Of a stretch of 64,000 bases of DNA, positions 44,820 through 52,928 are shown piece after piece. The position numbers and the translations under genes were made by a program. The notes beneath the pieces were generated by a model that was given only the letters and a program-made list of their open reading frames with translations, was not told the origin of the DNA and ran no database searches. Source of the DNA: Terriglobia bacterium (GTDB lineage Bacteria > Acidobacteriota > Terriglobia > Terriglobales > Acidobacteriaceae); contig JAIQFC010000025.1 in the NCBI GenBank assembly GCA_020073465.1, forward strand, positions 20,974 through 84,973, written 5' to 3'. Position 1 is the first letter of the stretch; the number at the start of each line of letters is the position of its first letter.

Positions 44820-45419
44820 ATGAATTCCCAACAAGATGAAGTTCTATCGCGTCTCACGAAACTGGAGCGGGAGAACAAATGCCTCCGTGTCGGTGGTTTG
44901 GTGCTCCTGCTGTTCGTTATTGGCCTGTTTATGGGTGCAGCACGGACAGGGCGACGCATACTCACGGCAGACGAGTTTGTTCTGCAGGACGACCAGGGGC
45001 ACACACGGGCGCAACTTACCGTCGATTCCAAGCGTGTGAGCCTTTTATTCTTTGACGAAGCAGGGCGGAATCAAATGTCACTCGCGGCGCTCGATGACAA
45101 CCTAGGACATGGGCACGCTTCACTCTCCCTTGGAGAAGGCGCGGTCACGCGGCTCGTACTCGCGGGCACTGGCAAAGATGAATGGATGACTCTCTCCGAC
45201 GGCGGCCTGTTCTTGGCTGGGAAGGATGCGGCGAGAGTCGTACTCTCTGCCTCGGGTCCAGATTCCCCCTCAATTGAGGTGGCGGACCCTCTGGGTTACG
45301 CGGCGGAAATAGGTGTCACCGGCCTAGTCAGCCCGACGACAGGTAAGACACAGAAGTCTTCTGCCGCCTCGCTCGTACTCTTGGGGAAGGGTCAATCCGT
45401 ACTCTGGTCTGCACCTTGA
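44820..45419 (+). CDS. Membrane-anchored protein of unknown function between murD and ftsW, 199 aa
   Basis: The ATG at 44820 is the first in frame. The N-terminus (residues 1-20) is a short coiled coil, then one membrane helix (about 23-42) leads to a 150-residue extracytoplasmic part. This consists of short beta repeats of the form LxxxDxxGxxRxxL/V... (VLQDDQGHTRAQLTV, LFFDEAGRNQMSLAAL), a pattern suggesting a beta-solenoid. The position between murD and ftsW is unusual; it may be a lineage-specific addition. Confidence 0.65.
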   Translation: MNSQQDEVLSRLTKLERENKCLRVGGLVLLLFVIGLFMGAARTGRRILTADEFVLQDDQGHTRAQLTVDSKRVSLLFFDEAGRNQMSLAALDDNLGHGHASLSLGEGAVTRLVLAGTGKDEWMTLSDGGLFLAGKDAARVVLSASGPDSPSIEVADPLGYAAEIGVTGLVSPTTGKTQKSSAASLVLLGKGQSVLWSAP

Positions 45420-45487
45420 GCTTCGAGTTTCGTCCTGCGCTTCCGGCCCGGTACCAAGATAGTCAAGTCTGAAATCCGACATCCACG

Positions 45488-45530
45488 ACAATTCCTTCTA
45501 CGTGGCTCCGTCGCTCCGTGGTGAAATGAA
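45488..45530. repeat. Short repeat of the CTCCGTGG family upstream of ftsW
   Basis: TACGTGGCTCCGTCGCTCCG followed by TGGTGAAATGAATG resembles one arm of the repeats in the murF-mraY and mraY-murD gaps. The partner arm is missing. Confidence 0.55.
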
Positions 45531-45536
45531 TGTCCC

Positions 45537-46628
45537 ATGGCGAAGCGGGTGAGTGTCGATCGCTGGCTGTTTACCGTCACCATGCTGCTGGTGTTTGTGG
45601 GGCTGGTAATGGTGTTTTCGGCGTCGGCGGTGATGGCGCGGGAACGGTTTGGGTCTCCGTATGCGTTCTTGTCGAAGCAGTTGATGTGGGCGGCGGCGGG
45701 CATTGCGGCGATGGTGGTGGCGATGCGGGTGGATTACCGGCGCTACAAGCATCCGGCGCTGGTGTTTTCGCTGATGGGCGTGACCACGCTGCTGCTGATC
45801 TCGGTGTTCTTTCTGGACCGGTCGCATAACACGCATCGCTGGATCCACTGGGGCGGATTTTCATTCCAGCCATCAGAACTGGCCAAGCCCGTGCTGATTC
45901 TGTTTCTCGCGTATTTCCTTGAAGGGCGTGCCAAGACCATAGACGACTGGCGAAACACACTCATGCCGGCAGCCGCGCCGGTGCTGATGTTTCTCGGGCT
46001 GATTGTGTTGCAGCCGGACCTGGGAACGGCGATCGCGTGCGCGGGAATCGCGGCGTGCATTTTGTATGTGGCGGGGATGCGGATGCGGTATTTCGCGTAC
46101 GCCTTTGGCGCGTCGCTGCTGCCGCTATACTTCCTGATTTTCCATGTGAGCTGGCGCAAAGATCGCATTCTGGCGTTCCTGAACCCGTGGGCGGACCGGC
46201 AGGGAACGGGGTTCCACATCATTCAGTCTCTGATCGCGGTGAGTACCGGCGGCGTGACCGGAACCGGGTTGATGGAAGGGAAGCAGAAACTGTTTTATCT
46301 GCCGGAGCCGCATACTGATTTCATTTTTGCCGTGACCGCGGAAGAACTGGGGTTGGTCGGAGCGTTGTTCGTGGTGGCGTTATTTGCGATCTTTTTGTGG
46401 CGCGGGATGCGAGCCTCGTGGCGGACGGAAGACGTGTTCGGTCGATATCTCGCGGTCGGGATCACCAGCATGGTGGTGCTGCAGGCGTTCATCAACATCA
46501 GCGTGGTGCTGGGAATGATGCCGACCAAGGGGATTCCACTGCCGCTGGTGTCGTATGGAGGGTCGTCGCTGTTCGTGACGCTGGCGTGCGTGGGCGTGTT
46601 GCTGAATATTACGAAGCAGGCGGAATGA
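45537..46628 (+). CDS. ftsW: Lipid II polymerase / division protein FtsW, 363 aa
   Basis: SEDS family glycosyltransferase for septal peptidoglycan. Ten hydrophobic helices, with the landmark HRWIHWGGFSFQPSELAKPVLILFLA (residues about 100-125), LQPDLGTA (catalytic Asp region), and the C-terminal GIPLPLVSYGGSSLFVTLACVGVLLNI. The long loop containing FNPWADRQGTGFHIIQSLIAVSTGG-like LNPWADRQGTGFHIIQ is present. FtsW instead of RodA is supported by the dcw context. The start ATG at 45537 is close to a repeat. Its usual partner FtsI is not in the window. Confidence 0.93.
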   Translation: MAKRVSVDRWLFTVTMLLVFVGLVMVFSASAVMARERFGSPYAFLSKQLMWAAAGIAAMVVAMRVDYRRYKHPALVFSLMGVTTLLLISVFFLDRSHNTHRWIHWGGFSFQPSELAKPVLILFLAYFLEGRAKTIDDWRNTLMPAAAPVLMFLGLIVLQPDLGTAIACAGIAACILYVAGMRMRYFAYAFGASLLPLYFLIFHVSWRKDRILAFLNPWADRQGTGFHIIQSLIAVSTGGVTGTGLMEGKQKLFYLPEPHTDFIFAVTAEELGLVGALFVVALFAIFLWRGMRASWRTEDVFGRYLAVGITSMVVLQAFINISVVLGMMPTKGIPLPLVSYGGSSLFVTLACVGVLLNITKQAE

Positions 46629-46638
46629 GAAGCGAAAA

Positions 46639-47121
46639 ATGAAATATGAGAGCCGGATTTTTGCAGCCCTTCTCGTTGCGCCTTTACTCCTGTGTCTTGC
46701 CTGCACGGACGGTGCTCCCTCAGCGGAGTCGAGTCCAAAGGCGAAACCAGAGCAAGACCTAGCCATCACGTTTGGCGGGTTCGTTCAGAACGGCCCTGAG
46801 GATCAACTGCTGGATGGGCAGTGCCAAGCGAATCTGACTAGAGATGTTTTGCAATGCGACATGCACAATGGTCTGATGAAGTGGAATATCACCGAGATTG
46901 CCTTTCAAGTCATCCGAACTGGTGATCGAGAAGATGAGCGGCACTACTATCGACAGAGAATATCAATAGCACCTTTGCAAACGGAGACGGTGACCATCAA
47001 ACTTGGAATGCAACTCCCCGCCGATACACGGGTCTCAATCAAGGGCGGGACAGCAAGAACGCTGACTCATTGGCAGTGGTTGGTTGTAGGAGCGAAAGGC
47101 CAGAACGTTGACGCAAGCTAG
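46639..47121 (+). CDS. Lipoprotein of unknown function between ftsW and murG, 160 aa
   Basis: The N-terminus is a lipoprotein signal, with a lipobox LLCLAC (Cys at about 22), so the mature protein is lipid-anchored. The rest is beta-rich, with a second Cys pair (about 63 and 74). I recognise no family. The ATG at 46639 lies 10 bases after the ftsW stop and 4 bases after a purine-rich GAAGCGAAAA stretch. With its downstream neighbour it forms a two-gene insertion in the cluster. Confidence 0.6.
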   Translation: MKYESRIFAALLVAPLLLCLACTDGAPSAESSPKAKPEQDLAITFGGFVQNGPEDQLLDGQCQANLTRDVLQCDMHNGLMKWNITEIAFQVIRTGDREDERHYYRQRISIAPLQTETVTIKLGMQLPADTRVSIKGGTARTLTHWQWLVVGAKGQNVDAS

Positions 47122-47131
47122 GAGAATCGAA

Positions 47132-47464
47132 ATGCCAGCCATCAAAATCACTCGTGTAAAGGACGGTTCTGGTGATGTTCACTTCAGATTTACGTTAGAA
47201 GATGGCACAACAGAGCCGGATGTAGTCTTGACCAAAATCACCAAGGAGACTGTTGACGCTTCTGACTTCGGAATCGCAGCACTTCCGACTGAAGTGACGG
47301 TATACCACGTCGAGTCCCACGGCAGTCATGCATGGCAAATCATGTGGAATGAGACAAAGAAACAACTGTTGCTGAGAACCCCAGAAAAGGAAATCAAAAA
47401 CTACAGCGGCGGTTCACTGGATGACTGCATCTTGCTGGCATACAACGACGGTGCGTTGGCGTGA
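47132..47464 (+). CDS. Small protein of unknown function between ftsW and murG, 110 aa
   Basis: The ATG at 47132 follows an AGGAGA ribosome binding site 7 bases upstream, which overlaps the end of the lipoprotein gene. The sequence is mixed alpha/beta without a signal or membrane segment (MPAIKITRVKDGSGDVHFRF, and later NETKKQLLLRTPEKEIKNYSG). No family was recognised. Confidence 0.6.
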   Translation: MPAIKITRVKDGSGDVHFRFTLEDGTTEPDVVLTKITKETVDASDFGIAALPTEVTVYHVESHGSHAWQIMWNETKKQLLLRTPEKEIKNYSGGSLDDCILLAYNDGALA

Positions 47465-47681
47465 CAGCATCCCCTTTCTCTACAGGTCGAGGAGGGCTCG
47501 GGAGAACTCCTGGACGAGCCTCCGGCCGCTTCGAAGTAATAGGGATCCTTCGACTCCGCAAACGCTTCGCATTCGCGAAGCGTTTACTCCGCTCAGGATG
47601 ACACTTCAAGGGCAGGCACGGTGTTGCAAGCATTAACTCCCACTCAAGTTTTCTTCCCGTAGCGTGGTTTATAGTCACTGC
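47465..47681. repeat. Intergenic region before murG with dispersed repeat
   Basis: About 217 bases. Around 47547-47602 is a hairpin unit GATCCTTCGACTCCG...CTCCGCTCAGGATGACA with a central CGCTTCGCATTCGCGAAGCG palindrome. No gene is evident. A promoter for murG may lie close to the start, but none is clear. Confidence 0.7.
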
Positions 47682-48758
47682 ATGCGGGTCATTCTGGCGG
47701 GCGGCGGGACGGGGGGGCATGTGATCCCGGCGCTGGCCATCGCCAATCAACTCAAGAAAAGTTATGCGGCCGAGGTGCTGTTCATCGGGACAGCGCGCGG
47801 GATCGAGAACCGGCTGGTGCCGGCCGCGGGATTTCCGCTGCAACTGGTACGGGTGGGAGCGCTGAAGAATGTCAGCCTGATGACGCGGGTGAAGACTGCG
47901 TTCGACTTGCCGCGGGCGATCTGGGATGCGGGGCGGATGCTGAACGAATTTGCGCCCGACGTGGTGATTGGAGTGGGCGGATACGCATCGGGGCCGACGA
48001 TGCTGGCAGCGGTAGTGAAGCACATTCCGACGCTGGCGTTTGAGCCGAATGCGGTGCCCGGATTCGCGAATCGCGTGGTGGCGCGGTTTGTGTCGGCGGC
48101 GGCGGTTCATTTTGAGGAGACGGCGAAATATTTCCGTCACGCAGAAGTGACGGGAGTTCCGGTGCGGCAGGCGTTTTTTGACATTGCGCCGAAGCGCGGC
48201 GGGACGCCGAGTGTGTTGGTTTTTGGAGGGAGCCAGGGGGCTCACGCGATCAATGAGGCGATGATTCGATGCTTGCCTGTGTTGCGGCGGGAGGCGCCGG
48301 GGATTCACATCATTCATCAGACGGGCGAGCGTGACTATAATGACGCGCTGGCGGCGTATCAGTCTTTGGGTGAGTCGGCGGAGGTCTTCAAGTTTATCGA
48401 AGACATGCCGGCGGCGTTTGCTCGGGCTGATTTAGTGGTATGCCGGTCGGGCGCGAGCACGGTGGCGGAGATTGCTGCCGCCGGCAAGCCGGCGGTGTTT
48501 GTACCGTTTCCGCGGGCGGCGGATGATCATCAGACGGTGAATGCGATGGCGCTCGAGCGAGTGGGGGCGGCGGTGCTGGTGGAAGAGTCGAAACTAGATG
48601 GTGTGTGGCTGGCGGAGACAATCGCGACTTTGTTGGGAGATCCGGGGCGGCTGGAGCGGATGGGTGCAGCGGCGCGGGGGCTGGCGCATCCGAATGCGGC
48701 AAAGGATATTGCGGCGATGGCGGCGCGGGTAGGGGGGATTGAGGCCGCAGAGCTTTGA
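47682..48758 (+). CDS. murG: UDP-N-acetylglucosamine--MurNAc-pentapeptide-PP-undecaprenol GlcNAc transferase MurG, 358 aa
   Basis: Makes lipid II from lipid I on the cytoplasmic face of the membrane. The N-terminal glycine-rich loop is [18 protein letters not shown] (residues about 4-21), then [14 protein letters not shown], the second glycine loop [12 protein letters not shown] and the UDP-binding [32 protein letters not shown]. The ATG at 47682 is the family start. The length is standard. Confidence 0.95.
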   Translation: MRVILAGGGTGGHVIPALAIANQLKKSYAAEVLFIGTARGIENRLVPAAGFPLQLVRVGALKNVSLMTRVKTAFDLPRAIWDAGRMLNEFAPDVVIGVGGYASGPTMLAAVVKHIPTLAFEPNAVPGFANRVVARFVSAAAVHFEETAKYFRHAEVTGVPVRQAFFDIAPKRGGTPSVLVFGGSQGAHAINEAMIRCLPVLRREAPGIHIIHQTGERDYNDALAAYQSLGESAEVFKFIEDMPAAFARADLVVCRSGASTVAEIAAAGKPAVFVPFPRAADDHQTVNAMALERVGAAVLVEESKLDGVWLAETIATLLGDPGRLERMGAAARGLAHPNAAKDIAAMAARVGGIEAAEL

Positions 48759-48990
48759 GCCGCAGATTTCACTAATGAACGCAGATTTAAGGCGAGGTCC
48801 AGAGTCAAGTCGCGCAGGGCGGCGAGAGAAACTCCCTGATGAACCGGTGGCGGGGCCAGTTGCTAGGGATCCTTCGACTGCGTAATTGCTTCGCATTCGC
48901 GAAACAATTACTCCGCTCAGGATGACAGGACTTGAAGTGTTGTTTCAGATCTGCGTTTATCTGCGTAGATCAGCGGCGAGAAGTTGACTT
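48759..48990. repeat. Nested repeats between murG and murC
   Basis: Outer arms carry CCGCAGATTTCACTAATGAA and AGATCTGCGTTTATCTGCG in opposite orientation. Inside (48868-48927) is a GATCCTTCGACTGCG...CTCCGCTCAGGATGACAG unit nearly identical to the one at 47547. No gene is evident. Confidence 0.75.
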
Positions 48991-50412
48991 ATGTTTGCCA
49001 AGATACAGCGCATACATTTCGTGGGCATTGGCGGGATCGGCATGAGCGGGATTGCCGAGGTGCTGCTGAATCTTGGCTACAAGGTTTCGGGGTCGGATCT
49101 GAAGAGTTCGGCCGTCACGCAGCGGTTGGCGGGGCTGGGCGCGGCAATCTTTGAGGGGCATCGCGCGGAGAATGTTGCGGGGGCAGAGGTCGTGGTCACC
49201 AGTTCGGCGATTGCGGCGGAGAACCCTGAAGTCGCTGAGGCGCACAAGCTGCACGTTCCCGTCATTCAGCGGGCGGAGATGCTGGCGGAGTTGATGCGGC
49301 TGAAGTATGGCATCGCCATCGCCGGGATGCATGGCAAGACGACGACGACTTCGATGGTGGCGGCGGTGCTGGCCGGTGGAGGGCTTGATCCGACGGTCGT
49401 CGTGGGCGGGCGCGTGGACGCGATGGGGTCGAATGCGCGGCTGGGGAAGTCGCAGTATCTGGTGGCGGAGGCGGATGAGAGCGACCGGTCGTTCCTGAAG
49501 CTGTCGCCGATTCTGGCGGTGGTCACGAATATCGATCGCGAGCACATGGATTGCTACCGCAACATGCGCGACGTGAAGAAGACGTTTGTCGAGTTCATGG
49601 ACCGGGTGCCGTTTTACGGGATGGTGGTGGCGTGCAATGACGATCCGCTGCTGCGGCGGTTGCTGCCGGAGGCGCAACGGCGGACGGTGACTTATGGAAC
49701 GCGGAGAGGGTCGGATTTCCTGATCAAGGTTGAAAATCAAAACCCCCACCCTGTCGCACAGGACGCGACAAGGATGGGGCACCCACTGAACAGTTTTCAC
49801 GTTCGCTATCGCGGCGACGATTTGGGGGAGTTCACGCTGCATGTGCCGGGGGTGCATAACGTTCTGAACGCGACGGCGGCGATTGCGGTGGGAGTGGGGC
49901 TCGACGTGGGGGTGGAGGCGATTCGGACGGCGCTCGATCAGTTCCGTGGTGTGGACCGGCGGTTTCAGCTGCGCGGGCGGGCGGCGGGCGTGAGCGTGAT
50001 TGATGATTACGGGCACCATCCTACGGAGATCAAGGCGACGCTGGCGGCGGCGAAGACGTGCGGGTTTGGCAGGATTCATGTTGTGTTCCAGCCGCATCGG
50101 TATACGCGGACTCGCGATCTGATGGAGGAGTTCACCACGGCATTCGGAGATGCGGATTCGCTGTTTGTGCTCGATATCTACGCGGCGAGCGAGAAGCCGA
50201 TCGAGGGGATTACTGGCGAAGCGCTGGCGCGGCAGGTGAGTGAGAAGGGTGGGAGGAATGCTCAGTATGTTCACTCCTTCGGCGATGCCGTCAGCGCGGC
50301 AGCGGGAACGGCGCGGGAAGGGGACATGATCCTGACTCTAGGTGCGGGCAGCGTGTCGCAGCTGGGGCCGATGATCCTAGAGAAGCTGAAAGAGCGAGAG
50401 GCCGCACCATAG
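48991..50412 (+). CDS. murC: UDP-N-acetylmuramate--L-alanine ligase MurC, 473 aa, with in-frame repeat insertion
   Basis: Adds L-Ala to UDP-MurNAc. Landmarks: HFVGIGGIGMSGIAEVLLNLGY (residues about 9-30), the ATP loop AGMHGKTTTTSMVA, EADESDRSFLKL, NIDREHMDCY and DDYGHHPTEIKATLAA. Residues about 250-267 (NQNPHPVAQDATRMGHP) are encoded by a palindromic repeat inserted in frame between a beta strand and SFHVRYRG. Surface-loop placement would allow the enzyme to tolerate it (inference). Confidence 0.93.
   Translation: MFAKIQRIHFVGIGGIGMSGIAEVLLNLGYKVSGSDLKSSAVTQRLAGLGAAIFEGHRAENVAGAEVVVTSSAIAAENPEVAEAHKLHVPVIQRAEMLAELMRLKYGIAIAGMHGKTTTTSMVAAVLAGGGLDPTVVVGGRVDAMGSNARLGKSQYLVAEADESDRSFLKLSPILAVVTNIDREHMDCYRNMRDVKKTFVEFMDRVPFYGMVVACNDDPLLRRLLPEAQRRTVTYGTRRGSDFLIKVENQNPHPVAQDATRMGHPLNSFHVRYRGDDLGEFTLHVPGVHNVLNATAAIAVGVGLDVGVEAIRTALDQFRGVDRRFQLRGRAAGVSVIDDYGHHPTEIKATLAAAKTCGFGRIHVVFQPHRYTRTRDLMEEFTTAFGDADSLFVLDIYAASEKPIEGITGEALARQVSEKGGRNAQYVHSFGDAVSAAAGTAREGDMILTLGAGSVSQLGPMILEKLKEREAAP
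49738..49790. repeat. Palindromic repeat inserted in frame in murC
   Basis: CCCCCACCCTGTCGCACAGG and CGCGACAAGGATGGGGCACC form an imperfect inverted repeat (CCACCCTGTCGC with GCGACAAGGATGGG). It is translated inside MurC and looks like a dispersed element. Confidence 0.7.
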
Positions 50413-50726
50413 TCCACGCCGCTGGTCTGGAAAATCAGGTCGGTATGAGTCCTTTGTACTCAAACAAAAACACATGATCGAGGGATACGGCCGGTCCCGG
50501 CGTGTCTCGGGGTAGGGCCGAAGGTCGTAAGGTCCCTCACGCGGCTTTTGCCGCGTTCGGGATGACATGGCCTTTTGGATGAGCATGGCTTTCTGGATGA
50601 ACATGCTTTTTGGGGGGGACTCCCGAGCGTGAAACTCCACGGAACCGGGGTGTTTCCTGGCGCGTATCTTCCTTTGCTAACGGATTTCGGTGGGGTCCGT
50701 CCAAATTGCGAGATGGAGAGATGGCG
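50413..50726. repeat. Repeat-filled region between murC and the coiled-coil gene
   Basis: About 310 bases. Around 50540-50575 is a hairpin CACGCGGCTTTTGCCGCGTTCGGGATGACATGG. Next comes a tandem-like repeat of ATGAGCATGGCTTTCTGGA and ATGAACATGCTTTTTGGG (50579-50613). No gene is seen before the ribosome binding site GGAGAG (50715-50720). Confidence 0.65.
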
Positions 50727-51269
50727 ATGACCAAGACTACAAACGCGTGGGGATGGCTGGCGGCGGGGGTGCTGGCGCTGGGTGTAAACGGCTTTTTGCA
50801 CGATGAAGGCGCGGGGTTGGCGCGACAGATGGCGGAGCGCGTGGCGTCCCGGTCGGGGGCGGTCTTAGCGCTGGCTTCGGGACGGGCAGACGGATTTCTG
50901 GCGAATGCCCGGTCTCTGACCGGAAGGGACCAGGCGGCGGCTTGCCGAGTCCAGGCCGCGGTGGAGCGGTTCCAGGCCAGGGTGGCGGGAAATGATGCGA
51001 TGGTGGCCCGCGTCGATGTAATGTCGGCGCGCGAGCGGGCGCAGCTGGATCGATTGGAAGCTGGACGGGCCCGGATGGAAGCCAGACTGGAAGCCGAACG
51101 GGACCGGATGGAGGCGCAGGCAGTACGTCTCCGGCTTGCGACTGTGGCGTTCGATCCAGTCAAGGTTCGGGTGATTTGTCCACGGGTGCGGGTGAATGTT
51201 TCGCAGCCGATGGTGAGGATTCCAGCTCCGGTGGTTCATGTGCGGACGCTGGGTACGGGACCGGTTTAG
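50727..51269 (+). CDS. Secreted or membrane-anchored coiled-coil protein between murC and ftsQ, 180 aa
   Basis: Starts at the ATG at 50727 (or at 50721, two codons earlier). A hydrophobic N-terminus (WGWLAAGVLALGVNGFL, residues about 8-24) is a signal anchor. Residues about 60-140 are rich in Ala, Arg, Glu and Gln, with heptads (RARMEARLEAERDRMEAQAVR), so a long coiled coil is expected. The tail is Val/Pro-rich. I do not recognise it. A terminator follows, so it probably ends an operon before ftsQ. Confidence 0.65.
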   Translation: MTKTTNAWGWLAAGVLALGVNGFLHDEGAGLARQMAERVASRSGAVLALASGRADGFLANARSLTGRDQAAACRVQAAVERFQARVAGNDAMVARVDVMSARERAQLDRLEAGRARMEARLEAERDRMEAQAVRLRLATVAFDPVKVRVICPRVRVNVSQPMVRIPAPVVHVRTLGTGPV

Positions 51270-51294
51270 ATTCAGCTTTCTCCCTTGTAGCGTG

Positions 51295-51325
51295 GGCGCG
51301 GAAAAACAGCCGCGCCTTTTTTATT
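51295..51325 (+). terminator. Rho-independent terminator before ftsQ
   Basis: A perfect 7-bp stem GGCGCGG / CCGCGCC (51295-51301 and 51310-51316) with an 8-base loop is followed by six T. It lies 26 bases after the stop of the coiled-coil gene, so ftsQAZ need their own promoter. Confidence 0.85.
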
Positions 51326-51559
51326 GGGCGCTCCGATTATCCCGTTGTGCCATCGGCAGACAGCAGATTCCTCGTCGCATTTGCTCCTCGGAATGACAAA
51401 AGGAGAGGGTGCTGCGTGATCAGGACGGTACCAGCGATGGGGGAGTCTCATTCCAAGTCCCTCTGTGCAAAACGAACCAAGAATTTATCTATCTCAATTC
51501 GAGAAATCCGGCTATATTGAGAGGGCTCTCGGTTCCCCGACGACAACTGACCTGATCTG

Positions 51560-52906
51560 ATGGCACGGAAAAGTCCGACCATCTTGCAGGAAGAGTTGTA
51601 CCCATCCAGCGCCGAGGCTGCGCGCGAGGAACTGGACGACGCGCGTCTGGTCGATCTGGATGTGGACGAGGAATCTCCGTTTCTACGCGGGCAAAAGCGT
51701 GTCCCCGCCCGCCGAAGTGCTCTTCCCAAGAAAACTGCCCACGGGTTGATGTGGGCGTCCGTTGCGGCGGTCGTGTTGTGTGTGGCGGGACTGGGTGCGG
51801 GCTGGCTCTACAGCTACGGCGAGCATTCGTGGCGTTTCCGCGTGGAGTCGAGTGACAACATCGAGGTCACGGGCATGGAGAACGTGACCAAGGCGCAAAT
51901 CATGGAAGTCATGGGCGCAGATATCGGGCGGAATATTTTCTTTATTCCACTGGGGCAGCAGAAGACACAACTGGAGCAGATTCCTTGGGTCGAGTCGGCC
52001 AGCGTGATGCGGTTTGTGCCCAACCGGCTGAAGGTCGAGATTCACGAGCGCACTCCGGTCGCATTCGCGCGAGTCGGTCCGAGAATCTTCCTGATCGACG
52101 CCGGCGGCACGTTGATGGAACTGCCGCAGCGGCACAAATATTCCTTTCCGGTGATTCTGGGGATGAATCCGGGCGAACCGCTTTCGACGCGGACTCCGCG
52201 CATGAAGGCTTACGGCGAACTGGTTCGGGAGCTGGATTCCGGCGGAGCACGGTACTCGCAGGACCTGAGCGAGGTTGATCTTTCTGATCTCGAGGATGTG
52301 AAGGTGCGGGTGAACGATCCGGCGGGAGATGTGCTGGTGCATCTGGGATCGTCGGACTATCTGAAGCGTTACAGGACTTACGTGAGTCACGCGCAGGAGT
52401 GGCGGCAGCAGTTTCAGAAGCTGGAGTCGGTGAACCTGCGCTATGACAACCAGGTGATTGTGAATCCGGATCTGGAGGGGACGCCGAGGCAACGTGGTTT
52501 GTCCGCGGCGGCAGTCAAGCAAGCCAAAGCCGCGGGCGTGAAACCGGCGGCGCTGGTTACACGCGTAGGCCCGCATGATCGCGCCGTGCCCAAGCCGGCA
52601 TTCGAGTTGCCGGAGAAGAAACTCAACCCGAAGTCTGCTACAGCCGGGTCGAAGAAGCCGGCGGCGAAGACGCGGGCAGGGAAGATCTCAGCGAAGAAGA
52701 AATCGGCGCCGACATTGAAGAAGGCGGCGGCGCAAAAGCCTTCGAGTTCGGCAACTACAACAGGTTCGGCGAACCATGCCGGGGGGAAATCTGCGGGAAC
52801 CGCGTCCTCGCAGCGTGTAGCTCAGGCTGCAGTTCCGACGAGCAGCACGATTCCGAAGCCGAGTCCGGCAGTTACGAAACAGCAGGGGAATCCGAGTCCA
52901 AATTAG
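51560..52906 (+). CDS. ftsQ: Cell division protein FtsQ, 448 aa
   Basis: A single membrane helix (residues about 65-85) is preceded by a cytoplasmic tail. Next comes a POTRA domain (about 95-165: FRVESSDNIEVTGMENVTKAQIMEVM) and the FtsQ domain to about 300 (LIDAGGTLMEL, SDYLKRY). The last 140 residues are a low-complexity Lys/Ala/Ser/Pro-rich tail (AAKTRAGKISAKKK), unusual but seen in other proteins from this phylum. The protein bridges divisome subunits in the periplasm. The ATG at 51560 is taken as the start. Confidence 0.9.
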   Translation: MARKSPTILQEELYPSSAEAAREELDDARLVDLDVDEESPFLRGQKRVPARRSALPKKTAHGLMWASVAAVVLCVAGLGAGWLYSYGEHSWRFRVESSDNIEVTGMENVTKAQIMEVMGADIGRNIFFIPLGQQKTQLEQIPWVESASVMRFVPNRLKVEIHERTPVAFARVGPRIFLIDAGGTLMELPQRHKYSFPVILGMNPGEPLSTRTPRMKAYGELVRELDSGGARYSQDLSEVDLSDLEDVKVRVNDPAGDVLVHLGSSDYLKRYRTYVSHAQEWRQQFQKLESVNLRYDNQVIVNPDLEGTPRQRGLSAAAVKQAKAAGVKPAALVTRVGPHDRAVPKPAFELPEKKLNPKSATAGSKKPAAKTRAGKISAKKKSAPTLKKAAAQKPSSSATTTGSANHAGGKSAGTASSQRVAQAAVPTSSTIPKPSPAVTKQQGNPSPN

Positions 52907-52928
52907 GGCGGTCAGGGAATTCATAACG

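Noticed and set aside
48970..50274. 434-codon minus-strand frame antisense to murC
   Set aside because: Shadow of MurC, extremely Arg/His/Pro-rich.
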